Source: Pseudomonadota bacterium (GTDB lineage: Bacteria; Pseudomonadota; Alphaproteobacteria; Rhizobiales; Beijerinckiaceae). Taken from it: a DNA stretch of 49,557 nt. Both the position numbers and the translations under genes were made by a program. Location of the stretch: the NCBI GenBank assembly GCA_021780435.1, contig JAJXYV010000068.1, positions 1 through 49,557 of the forward strand. Reading direction: 5' to 3'. The notes beneath the pieces were generated by a model. The model ran no database searches, was not told the DNA's origin, and saw nothing but the letters and a program-made list of their open reading frames with translations. This document shows, piece by piece, positions 24,603-33,050 of the stretch; within the stretch, counting starts at the first letter, position 1, and the number at the start of each line of letters is the position of its first letter.

Positions 24603-26132
24603 ATGCTGAAAAGACGGGATCTCTTGCAACTGGCGGGAACTGCCGCCGCTTTCGCCGCCGTCAGCCCCGTTTCGTCCGCCCTGGCCGACAATCCGGCCGC
24701 CGAGCCGACGCCTTTCAGCAACTCCTCGGTGGTCGATCTCGCCCGCGTGCTCTCGACCAAGCCATTTTCCGCGCCGAACGCCGAACTGCCCGGCCCGCTC
24801 GCCAATCTGTCGCAGGAGGCATTCGCGGCGATACACGCCAAGCCCGAAGGGCTCATCTGGGCCGACAATTCCAGCGACTTCGTGATCGAGCCCCTGCATC
24901 GCGGCTTTGTCTACACCACGCCGATGATGATCTATCTGGTCGAGGACGGACAGGCGCGGCGGCTGAACTATGACGCGTCGAAATTCATTTTCGGCGGCGT
25001 CAATCTTCCGTCGCCGCCCGTCAATCTCGACTTTTCCGGCTTCCGCGTCCTGCGCCGCGACGACCACGGCGCCCTGAAGGAACTCGCGGTCTTCCAGGGC
25101 GCGAGCTTCTTCCGCTCGCTCGCGCCGGGCCAGAATTTCGGCGTGACGGCGCGCGGGCTCTCGATCCGCACCGGCGACGCGCGCGGCGAGGAATTTCCAA
25201 TCTTCCGCGCGGTCTGGATCGAGAAGGCCAGCGTCGCCGCCAACGCCTTGACCGTCAACGCCCTGCTCGATTCCGACAGTGTCGCCGGCGCCTATCGCTT
25301 CACGCTCCATCCCGGCGACGCCACGATCATCGACGTCGAGTGCTCGCTGTTCCCACGCGCGCCGATCGACCTGTTCGGCCTCGCAACCATGAGCGCCACC
25401 TGCTCTTTCAACCCGCTCGACCGGCGCGGCGACGACGATATCCGCGAATCCGCCGAGGAGTTGACCGGCTTGCAGATGCTCACGGGCGCCGGCGAATGGC
25501 TGTGGCGCCCTGTCGCCAACCGCGGCAATCTCCAGATTTCCGAATTCGTCGACCAGAATCCCAAGGGATTCGGCTTCCTCCAGCGCAACCGCGACTTCGA
25601 CGATTTCTATGATCTCGCCCAGCGTTGGGAGCTCCGCCCCTCGCTCTGGATCGAACCGATCGGCGATTGGGGCTCCGGCTCGGTCGAACTGGTCGAGATC
25701 CCCTCGGACAACGAAACCGCCCAGAACATGATCGCCTTCTGGCGCTCGAAAACCCCGCTCGCCAAGGGCCAGCAGGCCGATTTCGCCTATCGGCAGTTCT
25801 GGTGCTGGACGCCGCCTTCCCAGCCCAGCGTCGCGACGACCGCCGGGACGCGCGGCGGCCGCGGCGCAGCGGCGAAACAACGACGATTCCTGGTCGAATT
25901 CCGTGGCGACACTCTGGCCGACGCCGCCCGGTTGGCCGACGCCAAGCCCAATATTTCGGTTTTTCCGGGAAAAGTGGTCGCCCAGCGCGTCTACAGGGCG
26001 CCGGAGAGCAAATCCTGTTATGTGCAATTCGACCTCGATCCCGGCGGGGAGGCCGCGGTCGAGATTCGCCTGACGCTTGACGCCCAGGGCGCCCCCCTGA
26101 CCGAGACCTGGCTGTACCGATGGACTCAGTGA
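24603..26132 (+). CDS. opgD: periplasmic glucan biosynthesis protein OpgD/OpgG family
   Basis: OpgD/OpgG proteins act in the periplasm on the beta-glucan backbone of osmoregulated periplasmic glucans. The 509 residues start with a Tat-type signal (KRRDLLQLAGTAAAFAAV), which favours the OpgD branch; OpgG normally has a Sec signal. The mature part has PFSNSSVVDLARVLS near the start and the typical domain with FRAVWIEKA, GEWLWRPVANRGNLQISEF, GFGFLQRNRDFDDF and an ending in WLYRW. The ATG at 24603 is preferred over upstream frame continuation because it places the Tat motif at residues 3 to 11. It overlaps opgH by 13 bases. Confidence 0.92.
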   Translation: MLKRRDLLQLAGTAAAFAAVSPVSSALADNPAAEPTPFSNSSVVDLARVLSTKPFSAPNAELPGPLANLSQEAFAAIHAKPEGLIWADNSSDFVIEPLHRGFVYTTPMMIYLVEDGQARRLNYDASKFIFGGVNLPSPPVNLDFSGFRVLRRDDHGALKELAVFQGASFFRSLAPGQNFGVTARGLSIRTGDARGEEFPIFRAVWIEKASVAANALTVNALLDSDSVAGAYRFTLHPGDATIIDVECSLFPRAPIDLFGLATMSATCSFNPLDRRGDDDIRESAEELTGLQMLTGAGEWLWRPVANRGNLQISEFVDQNPKGFGFLQRNRDFDDFYDLAQRWELRPSLWIEPIGDWGSGSVELVEIPSDNETAQNMIAFWRSKTPLAKGQQADFAYRQFWCWTPPSQPSVATTAGTRGGRGAAAKQRRFLVEFRGDTLADAARLADAKPNISVFPGKVVAQRVYRAPESKSCYVQFDLDPGGEAAVEIRLTLDAQGAPLTETWLYRWTQ

Positions 26133-28300
26133 TCGCCTCCGCCGCCCCGACGCCCGCCGCCGAAATCGCGCCGTCTCTTGCGCCGGCCATGCCTGCGGAA
26201 TCGCCGCTGGAAATGCACGCGCAGAAATTGTTCCGTTTCGACCCCTCCAAGGAACGGCGCAAATTCGCCCGCAAGCCCCGCGCGCCCTGGCTTTCCCGCC
26301 TCGTCACCTTCGGCGGCGGCCTCGCCCTGACGGTCTGGGGCGGCCATGAAATGTACCGGGTCATCGACGTCGGCGGCATCACCTTCCTCAAATGGGTGCT
26401 GCTGGTTCTGTTCGTCGCCAATTTTTCCTGGATCGCCTTGTCCTTCGCCGCCGGCGTCGTCGGGTTCCTGCATCTCCTCTTTTCCCGCCCGAAGCCGCCG
26501 GCCCTGCCGGAAAAGCTCGCGACCCGCACCGCCGTGGTCATGCCGATCTATAACGAAAGCCCGTCGCGCGTTTTCGGGGCGCTCCAGGCGATCTACGAGG
26601 ACGCCGAGGCGACCGGCCTTGGCTCGGCATTCGACTGGTTCTTCCTGTCCGACACGACCGATCCCGACACCTGGGTCGCCGAGGAGCGGGCGCTGATCGG
26701 ACTCCGCGGGCGACTAGGGCCTCAGGCCCGGATCTACTACCGCCATCGCGCCAAGAACACCGAGCGCAAGGCGGGCAATATCGCGGATTTCGTCTCGCAT
26801 TGGGGCGGCGCCTACAACCAGATGGTCGTGCTCGACGCCGACAGCCTGATGACCGGCCACGCCATCGTCTCGCTCGCGGCGGCGATGGAGGCGGACCCGG
26901 ACGCCGGGATCATCCAGACCCTGCCGCTGATCATCAACCGAAACACGCTGTTCGCCCGCGTGCAGCAATTCGCCGCCCGCATCTATGGACCGATCATCGC
27001 CGACGGACTGTCGTGCTGGATGGGCCGCGACGGCAATTACTGGGGCCATAACGCGATCATCCGCACCGCCGCCTTCGCCGCCCATTGCGGACTGCCCCAA
27101 CTCAAGGGCAAGCCGCCGTTCGGCGGCCATATCCTGAGCCACGATTTCGTCGAGGCCGCGCTCATGCGCCGCGCGGGCTACACGGTTTACATGCTGCCCT
27201 CGCTGCCGGGCTCCTATGAGGAGAGCCCGCCGTCGCTGATCGACGTCGCCGCACGCGACCGCCGCTGGTGCCAGGGCAATCTCCAGCACATCAGCATCCT
27301 GCCCGCCAAGGGGCTCGTCCTCGCAACCCGCCAGCATTTCGCCACCGGCATCATGGCCTATATCGCCTCGCCGCTCTGGCTGGCGCAATTGCTGGTCGGC
27401 ATCCTGCTCGTCCTGCAGGCGAGCTATATCCGGCCGGAATATTTCTCCAAGGACTTCACGCTTTTCCCGACCTGGCCGCGGTTCGACGCCGAACGGTCGC
27501 TGCAATTGTTCATCGTCACCATGGCTGTGCTGCTCGCCCCCAAATTGTTCGGCCTGATCGTCGCGCTTTTCGACGGCCCGACCCGGCGCGGCGCCGGCGG
27601 CGCGATCCGCCTGGTTCTCTCGACCCTGTTCGAAGTCCTGATGTCGGCGCTGCTCGCCCCCATCATGATGCTGGTTCACGCCGGCCATGTGCTTCACATC
27701 CTGTTCGGCTTCGACACCGGCTGGGAGCCGCAAAGGCGCGACGACGGCTCCGTGCCGTTCAAGTCGATCATGCGGCGCCACCGCGACCATGTGATCCTCG
27801 GTTTCATTTCATTGATCGCGGCGTTGCTGATCTCGCCCTCGCTCGCCGCCTGGATGTCGCCCACCATCGCGGGCCTGATCCTGGCGATCTTGCTGTCGTG
27901 GGGAACCGGGCTGAAATCGGTAGGCCTCGCCTTTCGCCGCCTGGGCCTTCTGACAACTCCCGAAGAGCGCGAGCCGCCGCCGATCGCCGTCCGCGCCAAC
28001 GCCTTGTCCGAAACTCTGGCCGCCGAGGGCCAGGATCACTTCGACGCCCTGCGCGTCCTGCGCGACGATCCTGAACTTTGCGCCCTGCATCAGGCTTATC
28101 TGCCTTCCGCCTCCCACCGCGCCCGCGGCGAAATCACGCCGGAACGCGCCTTGGCGATCGCCAAGCTCGGCGAGGCGCGTTCGATCGACGACGCGGCCGC
28201 ATGGATCCAGCGCAAGGAGCGCATGGCTCTGTTGCAGGACCGGGCGCTGCTCGCCCTCCTCTCGCGCCTGCCCGCCGGAGAGCCGCGCGCGGCCGGATGA
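26120..28300 (+). CDS. opgH: glucans biosynthesis glucosyltransferase OpgH
   Basis: OpgH is the inner-membrane family 2 glucosyltransferase that polymerises and exports the linear glucan backbone from UDP-glucose. The 726 residues contain two N-terminal helices, a cytosolic catalytic domain (VVMPIYNESPSRVFG, LDADSLMTG, a DRRWCQGNLQH motif corresponding to Q/RxxRW) and five or six C-terminal helices. It is shorter than the enterobacterial enzyme, as is common outside that group. Its ATG lies inside the last codons of opgD without its own ribosome-binding site, so translation is probably coupled. Confidence 0.95.
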   Translation: MDSVIASAAPTPAAEIAPSLAPAMPAESPLEMHAQKLFRFDPSKERRKFARKPRAPWLSRLVTFGGGLALTVWGGHEMYRVIDVGGITFLKWVLLVLFVANFSWIALSFAAGVVGFLHLLFSRPKPPALPEKLATRTAVVMPIYNESPSRVFGALQAIYEDAEATGLGSAFDWFFLSDTTDPDTWVAEERALIGLRGRLGPQARIYYRHRAKNTERKAGNIADFVSHWGGAYNQMVVLDADSLMTGHAIVSLAAAMEADPDAGIIQTLPLIINRNTLFARVQQFAARIYGPIIADGLSCWMGRDGNYWGHNAIIRTAAFAAHCGLPQLKGKPPFGGHILSHDFVEAALMRRAGYTVYMLPSLPGSYEESPPSLIDVAARDRRWCQGNLQHISILPAKGLVLATRQHFATGIMAYIASPLWLAQLLVGILLVLQASYIRPEYFSKDFTLFPTWPRFDAERSLQLFIVTMAVLLAPKLFGLIVALFDGPTRRGAGGAIRLVLSTLFEVLMSALLAPIMMLVHAGHVLHILFGFDTGWEPQRRDDGSVPFKSIMRRHRDHVILGFISLIAALLISPSLAAWMSPTIAGLILAILLSWGTGLKSVGLAFRRLGLLTTPEEREPPPIAVRANALSETLAAEGQDHFDALRVLRDDPELCALHQAYLPSASHRARGEITPERALAIAKLGEARSIDDAAAWIQRKERMALLQDRALLALLSRLPAGEPRAAG

Positions 28301-28411
28301 TGCAAATCGGCAACGCCGGACGCGAAAAATCGGGCGTCGTTAATCCGAGGTTAATCCGAACCGGCGAAAATCGGGGCGTTACAGAGCGGGCATGGCCCGC
28401 CGGAGCCGCCG

Positions 28412-29173
28412 ATGTACGACCTGATTCCGCCGTCGAAGCCCTTGCCGCAGGAGGCGCAGCGGCCTTTCCGACCGTTTGAGGACGAAGCGCCGGAGATCGA
28501 ATTCCGGCCTGTCGATCCGCGCCAGAGCAAATGGCGTTTCGCCGCCGCAGCAGCCGGCGCCCTGCTCGTGACCGCCGGTCTCGGCTGGGCGAGCGCCGGC
28601 GGAATGAGCGCCTTGTTCGCGCCGCCGCCGCCGGACCCGATCGCCGTCAAGGCGGCCGAGGCTTTCAACGCCGCCACGGCGCAGGGCCAGGAACTGGCCG
28701 CGCTGCGCGTCCATGTCGAAAGCCTGAAAAGCAAGCTCGACGCGCAGGCGCAAAAATCACGCTCGGAAGAGACGACCATCGCCAATCTGCAGAAGAACCT
28801 CGCGGACGCCAAGGCCATTGCGGCGGCGACGACCTCGCAACTGCAGGCCAGGCTCGAAAAGGTCCAATCGGAAACCGAGAAGACCGCACAGAAGCTCGTG
28901 GACAAGACCCCGACCGCCTCGATCGGCAAACCCTTGCCGAAACCGGCGCAGGTCGCCGCCCCCGCCGCTGCGGGCCGTTATCGCGGTTTCGTCCTGCGCG
29001 ACGCGAGCGGTCGCCGCGCCATCATCGAGGGCGCCGGAAGGATGGAAGAGATCGAACCGGGCGACATCCTGCCCGGCGGCGCCGTGGTCGAACGGATCGA
29101 ACGGCGCGGCCAGAATTGGGTGGTCCTGACCGACCGCGGCTATATCGGCCCCGAATATATGTTCGACGATTGA
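28412..29173 (+). CDS. membrane-anchored coiled-coil protein of unknown function
   Basis: I do not recognise a named family. The 253 residues divide into a proline-rich, acidic cytoplasmic N-terminus (1 to 42), one membrane helix (about 43 to 65), an alanine-rich coiled coil (about 78 to 155), a proline/alanine linker, and a compact C-terminal domain of about 65 residues (GRYRGFVLRDASGRRAIIEG to the end) containing PGDILPGGAVVERIERRGQNWVV. That last part recalls the small periplasmic domains of GspC/PilP-like proteins, an impression without a search. It follows opgH by 111 bp on the same strand; a structural envelope role is possible. Confidence 0.8.
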   Translation: MYDLIPPSKPLPQEAQRPFRPFEDEAPEIEFRPVDPRQSKWRFAAAAAGALLVTAGLGWASAGGMSALFAPPPPDPIAVKAAEAFNAATAQGQELAALRVHVESLKSKLDAQAQKSRSEETTIANLQKNLADAKAIAAATTSQLQARLEKVQSETEKTAQKLVDKTPTASIGKPLPKPAQVAAPAAAGRYRGFVLRDASGRRAIIEGAGRMEEIEPGDILPGGAVVERIERRGQNWVVLTDRGYIGPEYMFDD

Positions 29174-29217
29174 GGCCCACCGCCTCGCGAGCGGCTGACC
29201 GGCGCCAGAGCGAGCGT

Positions 29218-29811
29218 CTAAAACTCGGGGCGCAGCGCGCGGCGCGGCGCGCGAGCCTGGACGAAGGCCTCCGCCAGGGCGGGCAGAATGTCCTCCACCC
29301 GGTCGCGGACGAGATAGCGCGCCTCCAGATGCGGGCGGATGAAGCCCTGCTCGCGCATATGGTCGAGCAAAGCCAGCAATGGCCCCCAGAATCCGGCGAT
29401 ATCGGCGATCAACACCGGTTTGTCATGGCGTTGCAACTGGACCCAGGTGAGTTGTTCGACGAGCTCCTCAAGCGTGCCGATTCCGCCCGGCAGAGCCACG
29501 AAGGCGTCGGCTTTTTCGAACATCAGCCGCTTGCGCTCGTGCATGTCCTCGACGACCACGAGGTCCTGGACGCTTTCGAGCATGTGTTCGCGCTTTTGCA
29601 GGAAGCGCGGGATGATTCCGGTGACATGGCCGCCGGCTTCCAGCACGGCATGGGCGACCGCGCCCATCAGGCCGAGATCGCCGCCGCCATAGACGAGGCC
29701 GACGCCGTTTTTCGCCAGTATTCGCCCGAAATCCCGCGCCGCCGCGACGAAAGCGGGATCCGCGCCCACCGACGAACCGCAATAAACGCAGATTTTGCGA
29801 ATCCCAGTCAT
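29218..29811 (-). CDS. LOG-family nucleotide 5'-monophosphate phosphoribohydrolase
   Basis: LOG-family enzymes release a base from nucleoside monophosphates; plant and some bacterial members activate cytokinins. The 197 residues have the defining motif PGGIGTLEE at 108 to 116 and the upstream MHERKRLMFEKADAF with the catalytic arginine, plus the Rossmann start VYCGSSVGADPAF. Length is normal for the short bacterial type. It is convergent with the upstream coiled-coil gene (44-bp gap) and divergent from pepN. Whether it acts on cytokinin precursors or in general AMP turnover is not visible. Confidence 0.92.
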   Translation of the reverse strand: MTGIRKICVYCGSSVGADPAFVAAARDFGRILAKNGVGLVYGGGDLGLMGAVAHAVLEAGGHVTGIIPRFLQKREHMLESVQDLVVVEDMHERKRLMFEKADAFVALPGGIGTLEELVEQLTWVQLQRHDKPVLIADIAGFWGPLLALLDHMREQGFIRPHLEARYLVRDRVEDILPALAEAFVQARAPRRALRPEF

Positions 29812-30000
29812 CGGCGGCTCCTTATCGGTCCTTTTTGTCGCGGCGGGCGGAGACGGTCAAGGCGGGCGCAAGGCGAATTTCTCTTTCGTCGGATGGCGAT
29901 TTCGGCGCCGCAATCATAAATTGGGCGCTATAGAGTTCCCCTCAGAGAATCGCAGGATCGTTCGCAGGGCCTCCCGCGCCCGCAACCCCGAAGAGGCGTC

Positions 30001-32661
30001 ATGTCCGACAAGCCCGAAGCCGCTCCCGCCCCGCCTGTCCGCCTCGCCGATTACCGCCCCACCGACTATCTGATCGACCAAGTCCATCTCCAGATCAGCC
30101 TCGACCCTGTTGCGACCCGGGTCATTTCCCGCCTCAGCCTGCGGCCGAACCCGGCCGGCGTTCCTGGAGCGCCGCTCGTTCTCGACGGCGGCGACCTCCG
30201 GCCTTTCCGCGCCCTGCTCGACAACGAGGCGTTGAACCTTGCCGAGGTCGCGACGCCCGATCGCCTGACCATCGCAAACCCGCCGGCGCGCCCTTTCACG
30301 CTGGAGGTCGAAACTTTGCTCGACCCCTCGGCCAATACGCGTCTCGAAGGTCTTTACCGCTCCGGCTCGGCCTATTGCACGCAATGCGAGGCCGAGGGCT
30401 TCCGGCGGATCGCCTATTATCTCGACCGGCCAGACGTCATGAGCGTGTTCACCGTGCGCATTGATGCCGACAGGAGCGAGGCGCCGGTCCTGCTGTCCAA
30501 TGGCAATCCGGTCGAGAGCGGCGAACTCGGCGGCGGCCGCCATTATGCGGTCTGGCATGACCCTTTCCCCAAGCCGGCCTATCTCTTCGCCCTGGTCGGC
30601 GGCGATCTCGGCTCGATCGAAGACGAATTCACGACCGCCTCCGGCCGCAAGGTCAAGCTGGCGATCCACGTCGAGAAGGGCAAGGAGCACCGCGCCCATT
30701 ACGCCCTGGAGGCGCTGATCCACGCCATGCGCTGGGACGAATTCGTCTATGGCCGCGAATATGATCTCGACGTGTTCAACATCGTCGCCGTGCCCGACTT
30801 CAACATGGGCGCGATGGAGAACAAGGGCCTCAACATCTTCAACGACAAATATATCCTGGCGGTGCAGGAGACCGCGACCGACGTGGATTACGCCGGGATC
30901 GAGACGGTCGTCGCCCACGAATATTTCCACAACTGGACGGGCAACCGCATCACCTGCCGCGACTGGTTCCAGCTCTGCCTCAAGGAAGGCCTGACCGTCT
31001 ATCGCGATCAGGAGTTTTCCGCCGACCAGCGCTCGCGCGCCGTGGGCCGCATCGCCAATGTCCGGACCCTGCGCGCGACCCAGTTCGTCGAGGACGCCGG
31101 GCCGCTCGCCCATAACGTCCGTCCGGACGCCTATCATGAGATCAACAATTTCTACACGGCGACGGTCTATGAGAAGGGCGCGGAGATCATCCGCATGCTG
31201 CGCGCGCTGATCGGCCACGAAGCCTATCACAATGGCATGGCGCTCTATTTCCAACGTTTCGACGGCAAGGCCGCCACGGTGGAGGATTTCATCTCCTGCT
31301 TCGCGGAGAGCTCGGGCCGCGACCTGTCGCAATTCTCCCTCTGGTACCACCAGGCCGGCACGCCGCGCCTCAAGGCGCGCGGCGCCTATGACGCCGCGGC
31401 CAAGACCTACACGCTCGACCTCTCTCAGGAGACGGCGCCGACGCCTGGCCAAGCAGAGAAAAAGCCTCTGCTCATGCCGATCCGGCTCGGGTTGATCGGC
31501 CGCGACGGCCAGGAAATCCGGTTGGTCGTCGACAACCCAGCCGATGCGCGCGAAGCCGCGACCGGCATTTTCGAATTGTCGGCCAAGGAGCGGCGGATCG
31601 TCTTCGAGAACGTCCCGACCCGGCCTGTCCCGTCGCTCCTGCGCCGCTTTTCGACGCCCGCGATCCTCGATGTCGATCTCGACGAAGACGATCTGCTGCT
31701 GATGATGGCCCATGACAGCGATCCCTTCAATCGCTGGCAGGCGGTCCAGACCTTCGCCACAAGGCTGATGATCCGCTCGACCCGGCTGATCCGGTCCGGC
31801 GAATTGCCCGAATTCAACCCCGCTTTCGCCGAGGCGCTTGGCGGCGCGATCGAAGCCGGCGAGGCCGACCCCGCCTTCGCCGCGCAGATGGCCATGCTGC
31901 CCAGCGAAAGCGACATCGCCCGCGATATTGGCGCCGATGTCGATCCCGACGCCATCCACATGGCGCGCCGCTCGTTGCGCTCCAATATCGGCAAGCTGCT
32001 CGGCGGACGCCTTGTCGCCGTCTACGAGCGCCTGACCTCCGATGCGCCCTTCTCACCCGACGCCGCCAGCGCCGGGCGCCGCGCCCTGCGCAACGCCTGC
32101 CTGGACCTTTACGCGGCCGGCGCGCCCGGCGACGGCTCCGAGATCGCGATGCGCCAGTTCCAGACCGGCGCCAACATGACCGACCAGATGGCCGCGCTCG
32201 CGACGCTCTGCGCCCACGCCACGCCGCAGCGCGAGCGGGCGCTCGATTCCTTCTTCCGCTCCCATGCCGACGAGCCGCTGATCCTCGACAAATGGTTCTC
32301 GCTTCAGGCGATGATCGCCGAACCGGAAACGCTCTCCCGGGTGAGACGCCTGACCCACAGCCACGCCTTCAGCCTGACCAATCCGAACCGCGTGCGGGCG
32401 CTGATCGGCGCCTTCGCCAACGGCAATCCAACCGGCTTCAACGGCGCCGACGGCGCAGGCTATCGTTTCATCGCCGAAACCGCGCTGAAACTCGACGAGA
32501 TCAATCCGCAGGTCGCCGCGCGGCTGCTTTCCGCCTTCCGCTCCTGGCGCAATCTCGAAGCGGGGCGGCGCGCCCTGGCGAAAGCGGCGCTGGAGAGCGT
32601 CGCCGCGCACGAAAGGCTCTCGCCGGACGTGCGCGATATTGTCGCCCGCTCGCTGGCCTGA
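30001..32661 (+). CDS. pepN: aminopeptidase N (M1 family)
   Basis: PepN is a cytoplasmic zinc aminopeptidase that trims peptides from protein breakdown. The 886 residues match the bacterial PepN type. The exopeptidase motif GAMENKGLN is followed by the zinc site HEYFHNWTGN (H306, E307, H310) and the distal glutamate E329 in LKEGLTVYRDQEFS. The C-terminal helical domain (RSNIGKLLGG, NPNRVRALIGAFANGN) is intact. No signal peptide is present. It stands alone on the plus strand after a 189-bp intergenic gap. Confidence 0.97.
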   Translation: MSDKPEAAPAPPVRLADYRPTDYLIDQVHLQISLDPVATRVISRLSLRPNPAGVPGAPLVLDGGDLRPFRALLDNEALNLAEVATPDRLTIANPPARPFTLEVETLLDPSANTRLEGLYRSGSAYCTQCEAEGFRRIAYYLDRPDVMSVFTVRIDADRSEAPVLLSNGNPVESGELGGGRHYAVWHDPFPKPAYLFALVGGDLGSIEDEFTTASGRKVKLAIHVEKGKEHRAHYALEALIHAMRWDEFVYGREYDLDVFNIVAVPDFNMGAMENKGLNIFNDKYILAVQETATDVDYAGIETVVAHEYFHNWTGNRITCRDWFQLCLKEGLTVYRDQEFSADQRSRAVGRIANVRTLRATQFVEDAGPLAHNVRPDAYHEINNFYTATVYEKGAEIIRMLRALIGHEAYHNGMALYFQRFDGKAATVEDFISCFAESSGRDLSQFSLWYHQAGTPRLKARGAYDAAAKTYTLDLSQETAPTPGQAEKKPLLMPIRLGLIGRDGQEIRLVVDNPADAREAATGIFELSAKERRIVFENVPTRPVPSLLRRFSTPAILDVDLDEDDLLLMMAHDSDPFNRWQAVQTFATRLMIRSTRLIRSGELPEFNPAFAEALGGAIEAGEADPAFAAQMAMLPSESDIARDIGADVDPDAIHMARRSLRSNIGKLLGGRLVAVYERLTSDAPFSPDAASAGRRALRNACLDLYAAGAPGDGSEIAMRQFQTGANMTDQMAALATLCAHATPQRERALDSFFRSHADEPLILDKWFSLQAMIAEPETLSRVRRLTHSHAFSLTNPNRVRALIGAFANGNPTGFNGADGAGYRFIAETALKLDEINPQVAARLLSAFRSWRNLEAGRRALAKAALESVAAHERLSPDVRDIVARSLA

Positions 32662-33050
32662 CCCAGGACGGCCAGGCCCGCCAACTCCGACGACGGTTCT
32701 GGCGGGCGAAGCCCCAGCGCAAGGCGCGCCGAAGCGCCTCGCCTTGATTTCGCGTCAATTTCGTCAAATTCCAGCCGCGCCCCGCCGAGAAGGGCGGCGT
32801 CGTCCCCTTTGCCGCGACGGCGCGACCAGCGCTTTGTTTCGACTCGACTTTTCGCCCTTTTGCGCTTGAGGACGCCCTGCGTCACTTGACCTAACGTCTT
32901 CAAACCGCGCCGATTTCCGCCATAAAATTCTCTTTCATTAACGAAAATTTAGTCTGGACAAAAAGCCGCCTTCGGATTCGAATGAGGGTGATTCGGAGGC
33001 GTCTCAGTAAGGCTCCGGATCGCCCAATTTCACCACAGTGGGAGCGTGTC
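32662..33050. other. 389-bp intergenic region between pepN and the sensor kinase
   Basis: I see no gene here. An inverted repeat CTGGCC...GGCCAG straddles the pepN stop, and CAAGGCG (32720 to 32726) pairs with CGCCTTG (32740 to 32746); neither has a U-rich tail, so termination is doubtful. Bases 32,920 to 32,960 are AT-rich (AATTCTCTTTCATTAACG) and probably hold the kinase promoter. A clear GGGAG lies six bases before the kinase ATG. Confidence 0.4.
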
